From positions 752,501 through 802,500 of the forward strand of contig NC_090159.1 in the NCBI RefSeq assembly GCF_017916325.1: DNA of 50,000 nucleotides, written 5' to 3'. Shown here one piece after another: positions 18,480-28,182 of this stretch. How positions within the stretch are numbered: the first letter of the stretch is position 1; each line of letters starts with the position of its first letter. The stretch is from Leishmania martiniquensis (taxonomy: Eukaryota; Euglenozoa; Kinetoplastea; Trypanosomatida; Trypanosomatidae). The notes beneath the pieces were generated by a model. It did not search any database, had not been told where the DNA came from, and saw nothing but the letters and a program-made list of their open reading frames with translations. Position numbers and translations under genes: made by a program.

Positions 18480-18872
18480 GGTGGAGGACTGATCAAATGG
18501 GGCGAGAGAGAGGCTTCCCCTCCTTGCAAGTTGCTTCTGCTACCTGATTCACGTAAGGAGGAGGCAGAGGCACTGTTGGTGCCGCCGAAATGTACGAATG
18601 ACGCTAAGACGAGCGTGTGCGTCTGATAGAGAAGGGGGAAGGAGAGAGGCCGACTACCGTGCGCTGAAGATGAGGAGAGAACGACTGCACCTTCGCCTTT
18701 CTCCCCCCGGTCCCATTGATGGCGACTGCCGCCCTGCGCCCGGGGGGGAGGGGAGATTGTTGCGCCGTTGTTGCCCTATGGCTTAAGAAAGCGAGGATGA
18801 GCAAGACATCGCCCGCATTACGCCGCATACTGCAGTGTAGCGAGTCCAGCCCACGCCATCGCTCCTCTCCCC

Positions 18873-18873
<1 letters not shown>

Positions 18874-18904
<31 letters not shown>
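18874..18904. repeat. AC dinucleotide microsatellite
   Basis: About 15 uninterrupted AC units. Shorter TG/AC tracts occur at 13394-13411, 19819-19836 and 42003-42020. Such tracts are common in Leishmania UTRs and likely vary in length between strains. Confidence 0.9.
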
Positions 18905-18905
<1 letters not shown>

Positions 18906-19064
18906 GCAGCGGCAGGAGCAGTTGCATTCGCCACGCACACACGCGCGCAGCTTTCACATGCGCATTACCCCGCCTCTCGTCATGGTGGTAGTGGAGTGCT
19001 GCCCTGCGCTCTCTGGTCCTTTTTTCTCTTCTGCCTTCTGGATAAATTTTGGGTGGTGAAAGGG

Positions 19065-19097
19065 AGGCACAAAAAATGACTTACATTTTTTGTGCCT
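19065..19097 (-). promoter_or_regulatory. Perfect 14-bp stem-loop in HMG-CoA synthase 3' flank
   Basis: AGGCACAAAAAATG (19065-19078) pairs without mismatch with CATTTTTTGTGCCT (19084-19097) around a five-base loop. The stem would form in RNA from either strand. It lies far downstream of the HMG-CoA synthase stop and about 0.6 kb upstream of the CID-protein start. It is not followed by a T-run typical of a bacterial terminator. Confidence 0.6.
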
Positions 19098-19878
19098 ATT
19101 TGGTTCTTACTCCATGCCGCCCGTCAACGCGTTCGGCGCACAACGCTGCACCCCCTCCCATCCCCCCCTCTGCCTTTCCTTTCCGTCTCCTTCAGCGCTG
19201 AAACGGTCAGGGTTGCTGGATATGTGAAGGTGCGCGTGGGTACTTCAGTGGGTGGGTGGGTGGAATGTCTGAGGTGCAGTTCTTATCGCCCGCCTGTCAC
19301 TGAGCCAGGGGCACGCAGAAGGGAGAGGGAGGCGACACAACAATCGCTGGCGCCTTCCGTTGCACCCATTCTGCGCAGCAGGCGAGCTGAGGAGGCACGC
19401 ATATATGCATTTTCGTAAGGAGGTCGGTGTTCTCAATGCAGGAGAGGAGGTGCACCCGGTGGAGACGGTGGGTGCCAGGAATAACCGAGGTATGAGCATC
19501 TGTTGTTGCGCACTACAAAGAAAGATGAAGGGACGGAGGCGATGAAGGTGCGGGTGAGAGGAGGGGTGCGCCTCAGATAGTCCAAAGGGAACCGAAGAGA
19601 GAGAAAGGTCATTGTCACGCCTCTTTTGCCCTTTGTTGTAACTTTGTGGAGTCGCGGCAGAGGTCCGAACAAACGCCGCGAACACAAGATAAAATAAAAT
19701 GAGGGGGAAGAGGGGGAGCGAAAGGGCAGAAGAGCACAGGAAAACGCGAGACGAGAGAAAATGAGAAAGGGAAAAGGACTGTGTGGGCCAATTTGGCCTT
19801 CACATGTACATGAATATTTGTGTGTGTGTGTGTGTGCTGGAAGGGAGGGGGTGGACAGTGCGGTAACAGAGGGCGCGT

Positions 19879-19931
19879 ATGTGCCCCAGGAGCTTCTGTG
19901 CATGCAGTACACAGAAACACCTGGGGCACAT
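19879..19931 (-). promoter_or_regulatory. Strong 19-bp stem-loop in HMG-CoA synthase 3' flank
   Basis: Outer stem: ATGTGCCCCAGG (19879-19890) with CCTGGGGCACAT (19920-19931), 12 perfect pairs. Then a symmetric 3x3 internal loop (AGC/ACA), then an inner stem TTCTGTG (19894-19900) with CACAGAA (19910-19916) and a 9-base loop. The GC-rich outer helix should be very stable in RNA. The symmetric internal loop resembles a protein-binding RNA element more than chance simple sequence. Confidence 0.65.
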
Positions 19932-21093
19932 GCATATTGGCGCAGAACAAAGCTGAAGGCGAGCCATGAAGAATGGAGAAATCAAGAGCAAAAGAGGCGA
20001 CGCAGGTGGAGTAAGATGGAGAGCGACGAGAAGCACCCGCACACACGCATGCCTGCACCCCATGTGAGAGAGAAGAGTGAGCTGGAGTGATGCACACATG
20101 AACAAACGATGGCATGGTGCGAGCGGGGAGGGTGCCGTGACGATGAAGTTACGAGGGAGCCGAGCGGCAGGCTCAGATGAGAGAATACGAAGCCGACACA
20201 CAGACATGCACGCGTACACGCACTGCAACGCACACCCACGCGCATCAAAAGAGGGGGGAGAGGGGGAGAGGGAAAGAACCGCTGCGTCATACTGCGAGAC
20301 AAGCGTGAGGGCACAACGCCACAGAGAAAGAAAAGAGAGGCGTCTACACTTCGACGAATCACACAGAGAGAGAGAGACGGGGAGAAGCGACAGAGACTTT
20401 CGCAGGTGCCCACAAAGCCGAGGGCATAGCAGACGAAAGCGAAGATCTCTTGTCATACCCGCCGTAAAAAAAAAACAACAACAGCAGTGAAGATAGAGAG
20501 AGGGCAAACGCACTGCACCGGCTTAGCAGGCAGGAGAAGAGCACAAGCCGGCGAGAAACACCAACGGAGAAGCGCGAAAGGGAGCCTTGATCGCGATAGA
20601 GCCACTGACGAAAGGGCCCGTGAAGAAAGAGACTTTGTCCCCACCCCTCCCTCTTCTCTCACATCGTCGCACTGCCCTTTCCCCGTTTCCCTTCTCGCAC
20701 CCCTCTCTCACTGGGGGACCTTCAACGCGAGAAGAATAGAGGTCCGTAGGAAGGCAGCACAAGACACTGGAGCCCTAGGCTCAACAAGCCCATGGACCGT
20801 CACGGGGTCGAGCGGGTCCCTGAGTGGGAAAGAGGTGTCCCACCCTTTGACTTCCTCCGTGACGCGCACTCACCCATCATCTTGAGGCTGGAGTTCGCTT
20901 TACTCCCCTCTCTTTACCTCCGCTTCTACGCCCCTTGCAAAGTATTTCCTCCTGGGCCCTTGAAGAATGCACTCTTGCAGGAATCGTCTGAGACGGAGCC
21001 GCCGCGCTACCGCGCAGCAGGTCCGTCTTCGTCCTCCCCTATTCTTCTCTACCTTTTGCCGCCCTCGCCGAGATGCAGCACCGTCTGGATACT

Positions 21094-22599
21094 CTACTGG
21101 ATGTACCGGTAGTACTCAATACCCACATCCTGGAAGGCGGCCTCGTTACGGCTGCCAAGGCGGTCAATGACGAACTCCATCTTTCGCCTATCCTTGGCCA
21201 GATCGTTCTTCTCGGCACCGGTGTGGAGCGCCTCGTACTGGGCCTTCTCCACATTCACAGGGTTCTCGAGGGCCTTGCTGACATTGATGTTGGCGGCAGC
21301 CTTCTCCCAGCCGGGCACGGGCACGATGGGGATAGACATGCTCGCATCGCCGGAGCCGTAGCCGACCATCACCATCGGCTTGCCGGTGATGTCGAGCTTT
21401 CGGGTGTAGGCCTCCTCGAAGCCGGCCGCCAGCCAGCAGGGCAGGGAAGCCGTGTACAGGTTGCCAAAGTTGCCCATCGTCGGGCTGCCCATACTCATCT
21501 TCTTCGCCAGCAGGTCAATGAACTTCTTGTCCTTTCGTAGTGCCTTCGCAACCTTACCAGTGGCGGGGAACGCGTCCTTCGGCTCTGCGCCGCTTTCGAT
21601 CTGCTGGAAGTAGTGCGGCTCCACGTCCAGCTCCTTTACCACGGCCGCAGGGTCAGCTTTGCCCTGCTTGCACAGCTCTGCAAAGTGCGCCTTGTGCTCT
21701 TCGGAGGTGGCACGGGCGAGGCCGCGGGCGTATAGGAATGACATTGCCTGGACGGGCATCATATTGTACGGTCGATGAAAGAAGAGGGCGGAGACTTCTT
21801 CGTAATACTTGCCGGGGGACTGCTGCAGGCGCTCCAGCATGTGCTCCACCGCGACGGTCACCTCCTCCTGGTACACGAGTGTGCTGTAGGGGCCGGAGAA
21901 GACCGGGAAGTCGGCCATCTTGCCGTTGGCAGAGCTCTTTGTGTACTCTTCCAGGTTCATGAAGTGGCGACGGTGCGGCTTGCGGAAGTCAGGGCCACGG
22001 TAGTCTGAAGCGGAGCCGCTGTACTGAAGCTGCATTTCAAACAGCTTTGGGTCACGCTCTAGCAGCATTGCGGTGGCGCCAGCGCCCTGGGTCTGCTCGC
22101 CCGTGGAGCCGAGCGCGTACTCGGCAATGTCGGACGCCACAGCGATCGCCATGCGGTCGCCGCCATCCGAGCTGACGAAGCGGGTGGCGCTCTCAACCGC
22201 GTACACGCCAGCCAGGCACGCATGTTTGAACTCCGGCACCTCGCAGTGGCGCGAGACGGGCGGCATGTTCATGGCTCGTAACCCCTTATCTACCATGCCC
22301 TTGACGATAATAGCACCTGCCGAGTTGTCCGACGAGCTCTCTGTGCCGAGGCCGAGGAAGCCGATCTTGGTGGGGTCAACCTTGTTGTTCACGATTAGCC
22401 GGAGCACAGCGTTGGCGGCCATGGTGTACGCGTTCTCATTGTGGTTTGTAATGCGAAAGGACTGGCCGACGACGCTCGACACTTTGTCCCAGCTGTTGCC
22501 CGTCCACTTGCACCACTGCTCCAGATCCACGCGGCAGTACGGGGCGTACACGGCCATGCCGCTCACGCCCGCCAAGATGAGAGAGGTGCTGCGCATCAT
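21094..22599 (-). CDS. HMGS: 3-hydroxy-3-methylglutaryl-CoA synthase
   Basis: The 501-residue enzyme condenses acetyl-CoA with acetoacetyl-CoA to HMG-CoA, the committed feed into sterol and isoprenoid synthesis and a drug-relevant route in these parasites. The thiolase-fold signature is present: Glu87 in GLGTESSSD (general base), nucleophile Cys128 in FKHACLAGV, and His275 in FFHRPYN. The glycine-rich segment VGYGSGD near the C terminus is also typical. The context of the cysteine (HACLAG rather than the usual NACYGG) is divergent. The N terminus (MMRSTSLILAG) is short and weakly presequence-like; sterol-pathway enzymes of trypanosomatids are reported as mitochondrial in part. The tandem ATG at 22599/22596 leaves the first residue uncertain. 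Confidence 0.95.
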   Translation of the reverse strand: MMRSTSLILAGVSGMAVYAPYCRVDLEQWCKWTGNSWDKVSSVVGQSFRITNHNENAYTMAANAVLRLIVNNKVDPTKIGFLGLGTESSSDNSAGAIIVKGMVDKGLRAMNMPPVSRHCEVPEFKHACLAGVYAVESATRFVSSDGGDRMAIAVASDIAEYALGSTGEQTQGAGATAMLLERDPKLFEMQLQYSGSASDYRGPDFRKPHRRHFMNLEEYTKSSANGKMADFPVFSGPYSTLVYQEEVTVAVEHMLERLQQSPGKYYEEVSALFFHRPYNMMPVQAMSFLYARGLARATSEEHKAHFAELCKQGKADPAAVVKELDVEPHYFQQIESGAEPKDAFPATGKVAKALRKDKKFIDLLAKKMSMGSPTMGNFGNLYTASLPCWLAAGFEEAYTRKLDITGKPMVMVGYGSGDASMSIPIVPVPGWEKAAANINVSKALENPVNVEKAQYEALHTGAEKNDLAKDRRKMEFVIDRLGSRNEAAFQDVGIEYYRYIQ

Positions 22600-23384
22600 C
22601 TTAATGTTTTAACTTCAAGTGGTAAGGAGGTGACTGAGGGGAGAGATTAAGGTCAGAAAGGGGGGGTGCTGGTGGGGAGAGGAATGGGGGGGGAAGAGAG
22701 CTTTGAGATTTGCTTGGGTAATGAGGGGAACTAATGCGATGTATTCCTGTTGGTACCGGCGAGTGCTGTGCGATTCTGGGGCGCGTAGTTGTTGTTGAAG
22801 TGCATGCGAGCACATGAACAGGTGATGAAGCCGTGAGGAGAGGGAGGATACGGGGATGGGAGGGGGGAGGGGGGCTGCAGAGCAACGCAGAACGCGTGGA
22901 AGATGCACGCGAGCGAGCGAGCGAAAAATAAGAGAGGGCCGGTAGGTAACATAGGTGAGGGAGACGAGGCGCGGCGTGTGGCTTCGCGCGTCCACTGCTG
23001 TTTACTTTTTGGCTACTGCAACGAAGAGAGAAGGCGATCGCGGGTCTTGAGGGAGGCGCGCATTGGCTCGTAGGTGAACGGCAGAAAGAGAGGGCACGGC
23101 ATGCGCATCAGCAGTGGAAAACTCGATAGGATGAGAGGAGGGAGGCGGAGAGCAACCTATAAAAGGCGGGGGTCTGGAGAGGAAAAGCGAAGCGGTCAAA
23201 GAGACAGCGTCAGCGCACGCCAACCTCCGTCCTCAGCCCACTCGCCACTCACGCATACCGACAAAACATGCACAAGCCCATACGCACTTCCACGTAAGCC
23301 ACGAGCGTCCAAGCAGAGATAAAAAAAAGGTGATTGGGCGGAAGCGGAAGGCCGCTCGAAGAGCTGCAGAAAGAGGCGCGGTCT
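22600..23384. other. Intergenic region between DUF810-like and HMG-CoA synthase genes
   Basis: No gene supported. Purine-rich and GT-rich UTR-like sequence, including TATAAAAGG at 23158-23166, which is unlikely to be a TATA box in a polycistronic unit. Confidence 0.6.
22634..22652 (-). promoter_or_regulatory. Probable spliced-leader acceptor of HMG-CoA synthase mRNA
   Basis: The sense strand reads CCTTAATCTCTCCCCTCAG with AG at 22634-22635, leaving a 34-base untranslated leader before the ATG. Tract and spacing fit the trypanosomatid pattern. Confidence 0.5.
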
Positions 23385-26300
23385 CTACTTGGTCAGCACA
23401 CGCGCTTTATAGTTTTCCCATATGCTGTTCTTGAATCCTTTCCGATGCTCCAACACACGGCGAACAACGTACTGGCACCACGGTGAATCATCGGAGCACT
23501 CGGGTAGGGTGTGAAGCGGTGGCACGCCAACGCCGCCAGTGATAAGCTCAGAAGACGCCTTTGACATGACATACTGCACGACGCTGTAGAGCTTGTCCAG
23601 CAGCTCCGCGCCTTGCAACGCGCCTCCGTCATCATCCTCAACGAGCGGGGCACCCTGCTGATCCGGTACCACTTCGAAGAAGGCACGCACGGAGTCAAGG
23701 TCGGCGAGGATGAGGGGCGCGTCATGAGGGTTGAGAAACACCTCGGGATCGTCGACGTAGACGGCGAAGAGCCAGGCAGTGATATTGTGACCGAGTCGAT
23801 AGCGCAGACGCCGCACCGCCGGCTCAAAGTCGATGATGCTGCACAGGCGCTGGAGCGCGCGGTTCGCCTCGTCGAGGATGCGCCGCATCGTCACGTCGGG
23901 GTAGAGGAGCGGCATGGGGAAGTCCTCAAAGCTGGAGGTGCTGCGCTTTATCGACTTGTATTGCTTCGCATCCAGCCGCATATACTTGGACAGTAGGTCC
24001 ATGACGGTGTCCTCTGCGAGGATATGAAGGCTGAGACTGTCGCAAAGCCTCAGCACGGCGCTGTACAGCTTGCTCCGGATCTCCTCTCCGATCTCGTCTG
24101 TTGGCGCCGGTGGCGCGCCTGTCACACGACGCACCAGATCATACTGCCGTCGCGAGCGCACGAGGCACTCTTCCAAGCCCTCCTGCACGCCCACGATGGT
24201 GTGGAGGCGGTGCACCCCGCTGCAAACCAGCGCCGGGTACCCGCGCAGCTCTGCACATGCTATGCGCACCCGCTCGCTCTCGGCCGCCAGAGCGGGCAGT
24301 TTGCCGCTAGAAGCCGCCGCGGCAAAGGTGGGGAACCCTTCCAAGCACTTCTCTGTCAGCTCCGTCGCAATGTCGAGCCAACTACACATGCGGGCGTACT
24401 GCAGGGCCTCCGGGTCGCCCCCGAGCGGTGGCGGCCGCGGTGCGCCAAAGACGGCTCGCACATACCGCATCACATCACCCAATGGCGCCTGTGCGCGCTC
24501 TGTCCTATCAGCCCACAGCAGCGAGATTTCCTCCATGAGCTGCTTCGCAAACCGCACGTGTGCAGCCTCATCGTACTCAGCCAGCCTGTCTAGCGGAGCC
24601 AGGTACTTCTGCGTCGAGCGTCTCAGCAGAGCGCATAAGGTCTTGCTCTCACTCGCGCGCTTCACGCCGTCGCAGCCGTCCAGGAGGTAGTCGAGGAAGG
24701 CGTCTAGTGATGCCTTGTAGTCCTTGGGCACGGTGCTGGTGGCACCAGAGTAAAGGCCGCGCCACTGCCGCGTGAGAAGGGCGTAGGCGCCAATGCGCAG
24801 CCGGCCGGGAACAATGAGCATGGCTGCGAGCGGGAAGCTGCGGGTGAGCATGTGGCAATACGCCCTTTGCTTCGTGTCGAGGTCGCTACCGATTCGTCGG
24901 AACAGTGTCGCGGGGGGAAGGGTGGGCACGTCGTCCTTGTCACCCACCAACTCGGCATAGCTGCGGAACACGCCCGAGTTCACGAAGATCTCCATGAGGG
25001 CCAGCAGAATGTCCTCGCTGCTTGACGTAGGGGGCAGCACCGGCATGTCCTCGACGAGCACCATCGCGCTCAGCATGCACGGCGGTAGGGCGAGGCACGT
25101 CTCGATGAACGCCGCCGTCACACTACGCTGCATGTCGGCTGAGAAGCTCGAGTCGAGCCACGGCATTGGCACGGCTGTCAAGCAGAAGGTTTCCTGCAGT
25201 ACGTAATAGGCGTACTTCACCGGCGGCGTCAGCGGAGCGTCGGCGATGCCGGAGGTGTGGTGATGGCTAACGGCGCGCGCCACGTCCTTGAGAAAGACTG
25301 CCTGTGCCTCCACGCTGACGCACTTGTCGTTGGCCAGCAGCTGCGCGTGCAAGTGGCAGAAGTGCTCCGTCTGCGGCTGAATGCCAAAGTACTTTCGCAG
25401 CGCCGCGAGACAGTTCTCTACATCCTTCTCGGTGTAGACGGGGCTAAGGGTGCTGAGATCAACCTGGTATAGTGGGATAAGACAGGCAGCGAACACCATT
25501 GCACGTATCGAAAAAGGCACTTGCGTGTCACCTGGTAGGTCCGGGTAGCGCTCAATGACACTCTCCAGTAGCTCCGCGCGGCTCACAAAGTCGTCATCGT
25601 CAGAACTGTCGCAGAGAAGCCGGAACGTGGACGCATCGGGCCGCAGCTCAGAGATGTACCGCCGGCGCTCCTCTTTCGCCACCGCGTCCCCACGGTCAAG
25701 CAGCCGCCGCAAAGCAGGAGGTGTGACGTTGGTCAGCGACCGTGTGTGCTGCTCGTCGGTGATATTGAAAACGCGCCGGTACACGCTGCCCAGCTCTCGC
25801 TCGTACCTGTCTCGCTTCTTGGTGAGCAGCACCCCAGTGGCCAGCAAGAGGCTCTCGTAGGCCAATACGGGCAAAAAATCGAGGAACGGCGTCAGAGGTG
25901 CACTCTCGACCACCTCGCACAGCTGAATCTGCGGCGGCCGCGGAAAGCGGAGGGCATCGGTTGCCGACTTCTCTCGCAGTTTGCGCTCCTCCGCTGCGGC
26001 TTCAAAGACGGGGTCGAGCTGTGCCGCGATGTTGGACGAAATGGTGCCCGCGGTGGTGCCGCAGAGGGGAATCTGCGTCTGCTCCATCTGCTGTGCCACG
26101 CCGTTCAGGCTGCGCTTCTCATTGACAGCCCCTGGCAGGCTCATCGCGCGAGAACTCTGCCGCATGCTTTGCTTGGAAGAGGACAGCGGGCTCCAAAGAG
26201 ACCGCATCATGCCACCTTCACTGCTACCCATGGCGGTGGTGGATTGCACACTTAGCCCTTTCGCAGACGCGGGAGCAGGCGGAGCGTTCGCCGCCGATGC

Positions 26301-26915
26301 AGGGCGGCCGGAGCCCCGTTGCGTTCCACCGAGGCCGGCAGTGGTCCCTTCGACGCTACCCAGACTTTTGAAGGCGGCCATGATGTACCCGAAAAGTCCC
26401 CTGTCCTCCTGCGCGGCGCTGGTGTCCTCCCCTGCCGGCGGCCGCGCAGGCTGCAGCAACGATTCCTCGAGCACCGGCAGTTGTGGGGCATCGCTGCCAC
26501 CACGCTTATTGGTCGAAGAGGAGCTGCCGCTGTCCTCTGTGAGATGCGGCGCGCGCTTCCCATCTAATGCGCCGGGCTTCTTCTCTGCATTCGCTGAGGG
26601 CGGAGGAGGGGGGGTCAACTGCTTGCTTTGGCTCTTCGATGGCGTCTTTACGGGTCGCTGCACGCTCCCGCTGCTGCCGCCGATGAAGGTGAAGTACTTT
26701 GTCATGTCGAGTACGAACTTCGGCGCCGTCTCCCCATCGGCAGCCCGCGCTGCATTCTCTGCCTCCGAGTAGAGAGCGACGGGGCTGGGGCAGCTCGTAA
26801 GGTCGACACACTCCAGCGACGAACAGCCATCTGGTAGCTTGAGGCTCACGTTGTGGGGTGGGTGTCGCAGGGCATAGAGCAGTAGCTCGTTCCGCTCTTC
26901 CTGTACGCTCTTCAT
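23385..26915 (-). CDS. DUF810/MUN-domain-like protein (Munc13/PATROL1 family candidate)
   Basis: The protein has 1176 residues. Residues about 70-310 are Ser/Pro-rich and probably disordered. The rest is helical and shows a spaced resemblance to plant DUF810 proteins (PATROL1, 'UNC-13 homolog'): an early LAYESLLLATG segment, the stretch around FSIRAMVFAACLIPLYQVDL followed by LRKYFGIQPQTEHFCHLH, and a C-terminal MHD2-like block (NITAWLFAVYVDDPEVFLNP, then ILADLDSVRAFFE), ending with an SPW...VVRRVLEHRKGF tail like the final repeat of the plant proteins. MUN proteins promote vesicle tethering and SNARE assembly at the plasma membrane. The assignment is from remembered family patterns, not a search. 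An excellent splice acceptor lies only one base before the chosen ATG, so initiation could be elsewhere. The frame is open upstream to 27350, but that part looks non-coding. Confidence 0.62.
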   Translation of the reverse strand: MKSVQEERNELLLYALRHPPHNVSLKLPDGCSSLECVDLTSCPSPVALYSEAENAARAADGETAPKFVLDMTKYFTFIGGSSGSVQRPVKTPSKSQSKQLTPPPPPSANAEKKPGALDGKRAPHLTEDSGSSSSTNKRGGSDAPQLPVLEESLLQPARPPAGEDTSAAQEDRGLFGYIMAAFKSLGSVEGTTAGLGGTQRGSGRPASAANAPPAPASAKGLSVQSTTAMGSSEGGMMRSLWSPLSSSKQSMRQSSRAMSLPGAVNEKRSLNGVAQQMEQTQIPLCGTTAGTISSNIAAQLDPVFEAAAEERKLREKSATDALRFPRPPQIQLCEVVESAPLTPFLDFLPVLAYESLLLATGVLLTKKRDRYERELGSVYRRVFNITDEQHTRSLTNVTPPALRRLLDRGDAVAKEERRRYISELRPDASTFRLLCDSSDDDDFVSRAELLESVIERYPDLPGDTQVPFSIRAMVFAACLIPLYQVDLSTLSPVYTEKDVENCLAALRKYFGIQPQTEHFCHLHAQLLANDKCVSVEAQAVFLKDVARAVSHHHTSGIADAPLTPPVKYAYYVLQETFCLTAVPMPWLDSSFSADMQRSVTAAFIETCLALPPCMLSAMVLVEDMPVLPPTSSSEDILLALMEIFVNSGVFRSYAELVGDKDDVPTLPPATLFRRIGSDLDTKQRAYCHMLTRSFPLAAMLIVPGRLRIGAYALLTRQWRGLYSGATSTVPKDYKASLDAFLDYLLDGCDGVKRASESKTLCALLRRSTQKYLAPLDRLAEYDEAAHVRFAKQLMEEISLLWADRTERAQAPLGDVMRYVRAVFGAPRPPPLGGDPEALQYARMCSWLDIATELTEKCLEGFPTFAAAASSGKLPALAAESERVRIACAELRGYPALVCSGVHRLHTIVGVQEGLEECLVRSRRQYDLVRRVTGAPPAPTDEIGEEIRSKLYSAVLRLCDSLSLHILAEDTVMDLLSKYMRLDAKQYKSIKRSTSSFEDFPMPLLYPDVTMRRILDEANRALQRLCSIIDFEPAVRRLRYRLGHNITAWLFAVYVDDPEVFLNPHDAPLILADLDSVRAFFEVVPDQQGAPLVEDDDGGALQGAELLDKLYSVVQYVMSKASSELITGGVGVPPLHTLPECSDDSPWCQYVVRRVLEHRKGFKNSIWENYKARVLTK

Positions 26916-26916
26916 T

Positions 26917-26937
26917 CTGGCACGAAGGGGGAGAAGG
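26917..26937 (-). promoter_or_regulatory. Strong splice-acceptor motif abutting the DUF810-like ATG
   Basis: The sense strand reads CCTTCTCCCCCTTCGTGCCAG and then AATG. The AG at 26917-26918 would leave a one-base leader. Either initiation works with a minimal 5' UTR after the spliced leader, or this site trims the mRNA to a downstream start. Confidence 0.4.
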
Positions 26938-28160
26938 GTGCGTGCGTATGTACGGGGTCCAGAACCGACTGAGTTGTTCGGTGCGGGAAAGGGAAGGGCG
27001 CTGATGTGTGTGCTTGCACGAAGATCGGAGCGCCCTTTCGGGCACGGACGAAAAGGCGGAGAGGGAGACGACTGTCGACGAGCGAGACAGAGAGGCAGAG
27101 AGACGGTCGAGCGTGATATACAAGAAGTCGCGCAACCGCGTACCGCTCCTGCGCAAGCGCTCTTCGGCACGTTTTGGCTGCTTACCCGCACGCGCAGGTC
27201 TATGGATGTCCGTCTGTATGCGCGAGGGGAGGGGGGATAGGGACGTGGGAGGGCAGAGTAAGAGAGAGGTGAGAAGTGAAAGAAAAAGGACAGCAAACGA
27301 AAACAAAAGGGCGGATGGGGGGAGAGACGAGGAGGGGAAAAGAGGCGCACCCCTCACGCACACGCGCACGCCAGCAAGCGGGTGCAGAGGGCGAAACTGG
27401 CCGTGGAGCAAAGCTTAACGAGAGAGTCGAGAGAGACGGCGACAGCGGCGGTGTCGCTGACGGCAACTGTAAACAGCAGTCACTCGCGGTGGTTGCTGCA
27501 GTCGTGTCTGTGAGGGTACGTACGTCTATCTGCTATGGTACTCGGCTCACCACACCGAGCATCATTCACAGCAGCGCGGAGGGGATCTCGAGATGAGGCG
27601 AAAAAGCGGTGCTTGGAGAGTCGGGCGTCAACTATAGTGCCGGATAGGGAGCGGGAGGGGGGGGAGTGGTGCGAAGAAAATGTCATGAAAGCCACGGCCA
27701 ACATCCTGTGCGGAGTACGTGTGCGTGTGTGTGTGTGGGGGGGTGAGAGTGGTGGTGGCGGTGTGTTGTTGTGCAACATCACAGAAGGCGGAGGAGAGAG
27801 AAGAGCACGCACGCTCATGCACACACACGCAGGAGCACATGGACGGATGTATACGAAGAAGTGAGGCGAGAGGGAGGCAGTGGGAACGATACGATGAGCA
27901 GAAAGGGAGACGCAAGGAGGCTTTGCCTATACAGGCCTGAAGAAGAGTACCTAAGAAACAGAAACCAAAAGATGATGTATGCACGGCACGTGCGCAGCAT
28001 CCGAACACCCGCCCACAGCGCGCGCTCAGACCAAGCCGGTACTGCTTCCATGAAGCGCCTACGGCTAGGGAGACGCAGAGCGATTGCGCTCTCTCTGTTT
28101 CTATTGTTGCCTGCTGTCACCTGCTTGCCAACCGAGTGCAGACGTGTATGAATAGGCGTC

Positions 28161-28182
28161 CTGCGCACATAGCTGTGCGCAG
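28161..28182. repeat. 9-bp perfect hairpin
   Basis: CTGCGCACA and TGTGCGCAG flank a TAGC loop. It lies in the UBE2C-like gene 3' flank. No role assigned. Confidence 0.6.

Larger units (their letters stand above)
18480..21093. other. Long spacer between HMG-CoA synthase and CID-protein genes
   Basis: No gene supported in 2.6 kb. It should contain the 3' UTR of HMG-CoA synthase mRNA. It carries two strong stem-loops (19065-19097 and 19879-19931), an AC microsatellite (18874-18904) and a TG tract (19819-19836). Open frames across 19433-20513 are rich in Ser, Cys and Phe and come from purine/pyrimidine-biased sequence. Confidence 0.6.

Noticed and set aside
19800..20513. 237-residue minus-strand open frame in the HMG-CoA synthase spacer
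   Set aside because: Ser/Cys/Leu/His-rich translation of simple sequence; it overlaps the strong hairpin and shows no protein family features.
23158..23166. TATAAAAGG resembling a TATA box
   Set aside because: Protein-coding genes here are read as one polycistronic unit, and the motif lies in AT-variable UTR sequence without other promoter features.
25981..26772. 263-residue plus-strand open frame inside the DUF810-like gene
   Set aside because: Antisense of the Ser/Pro-rich region, with Ala/Ser/Gly/Arg composition from biased codons and no recognisable domain.
26916..27350. In-frame N-terminal extension of the DUF810-like protein
   Set aside because: It is Ser/Pro/Arg-rich sequence encoded by purine/pyrimidine-biased DNA and is separated from the likely start by a strong splice acceptor.
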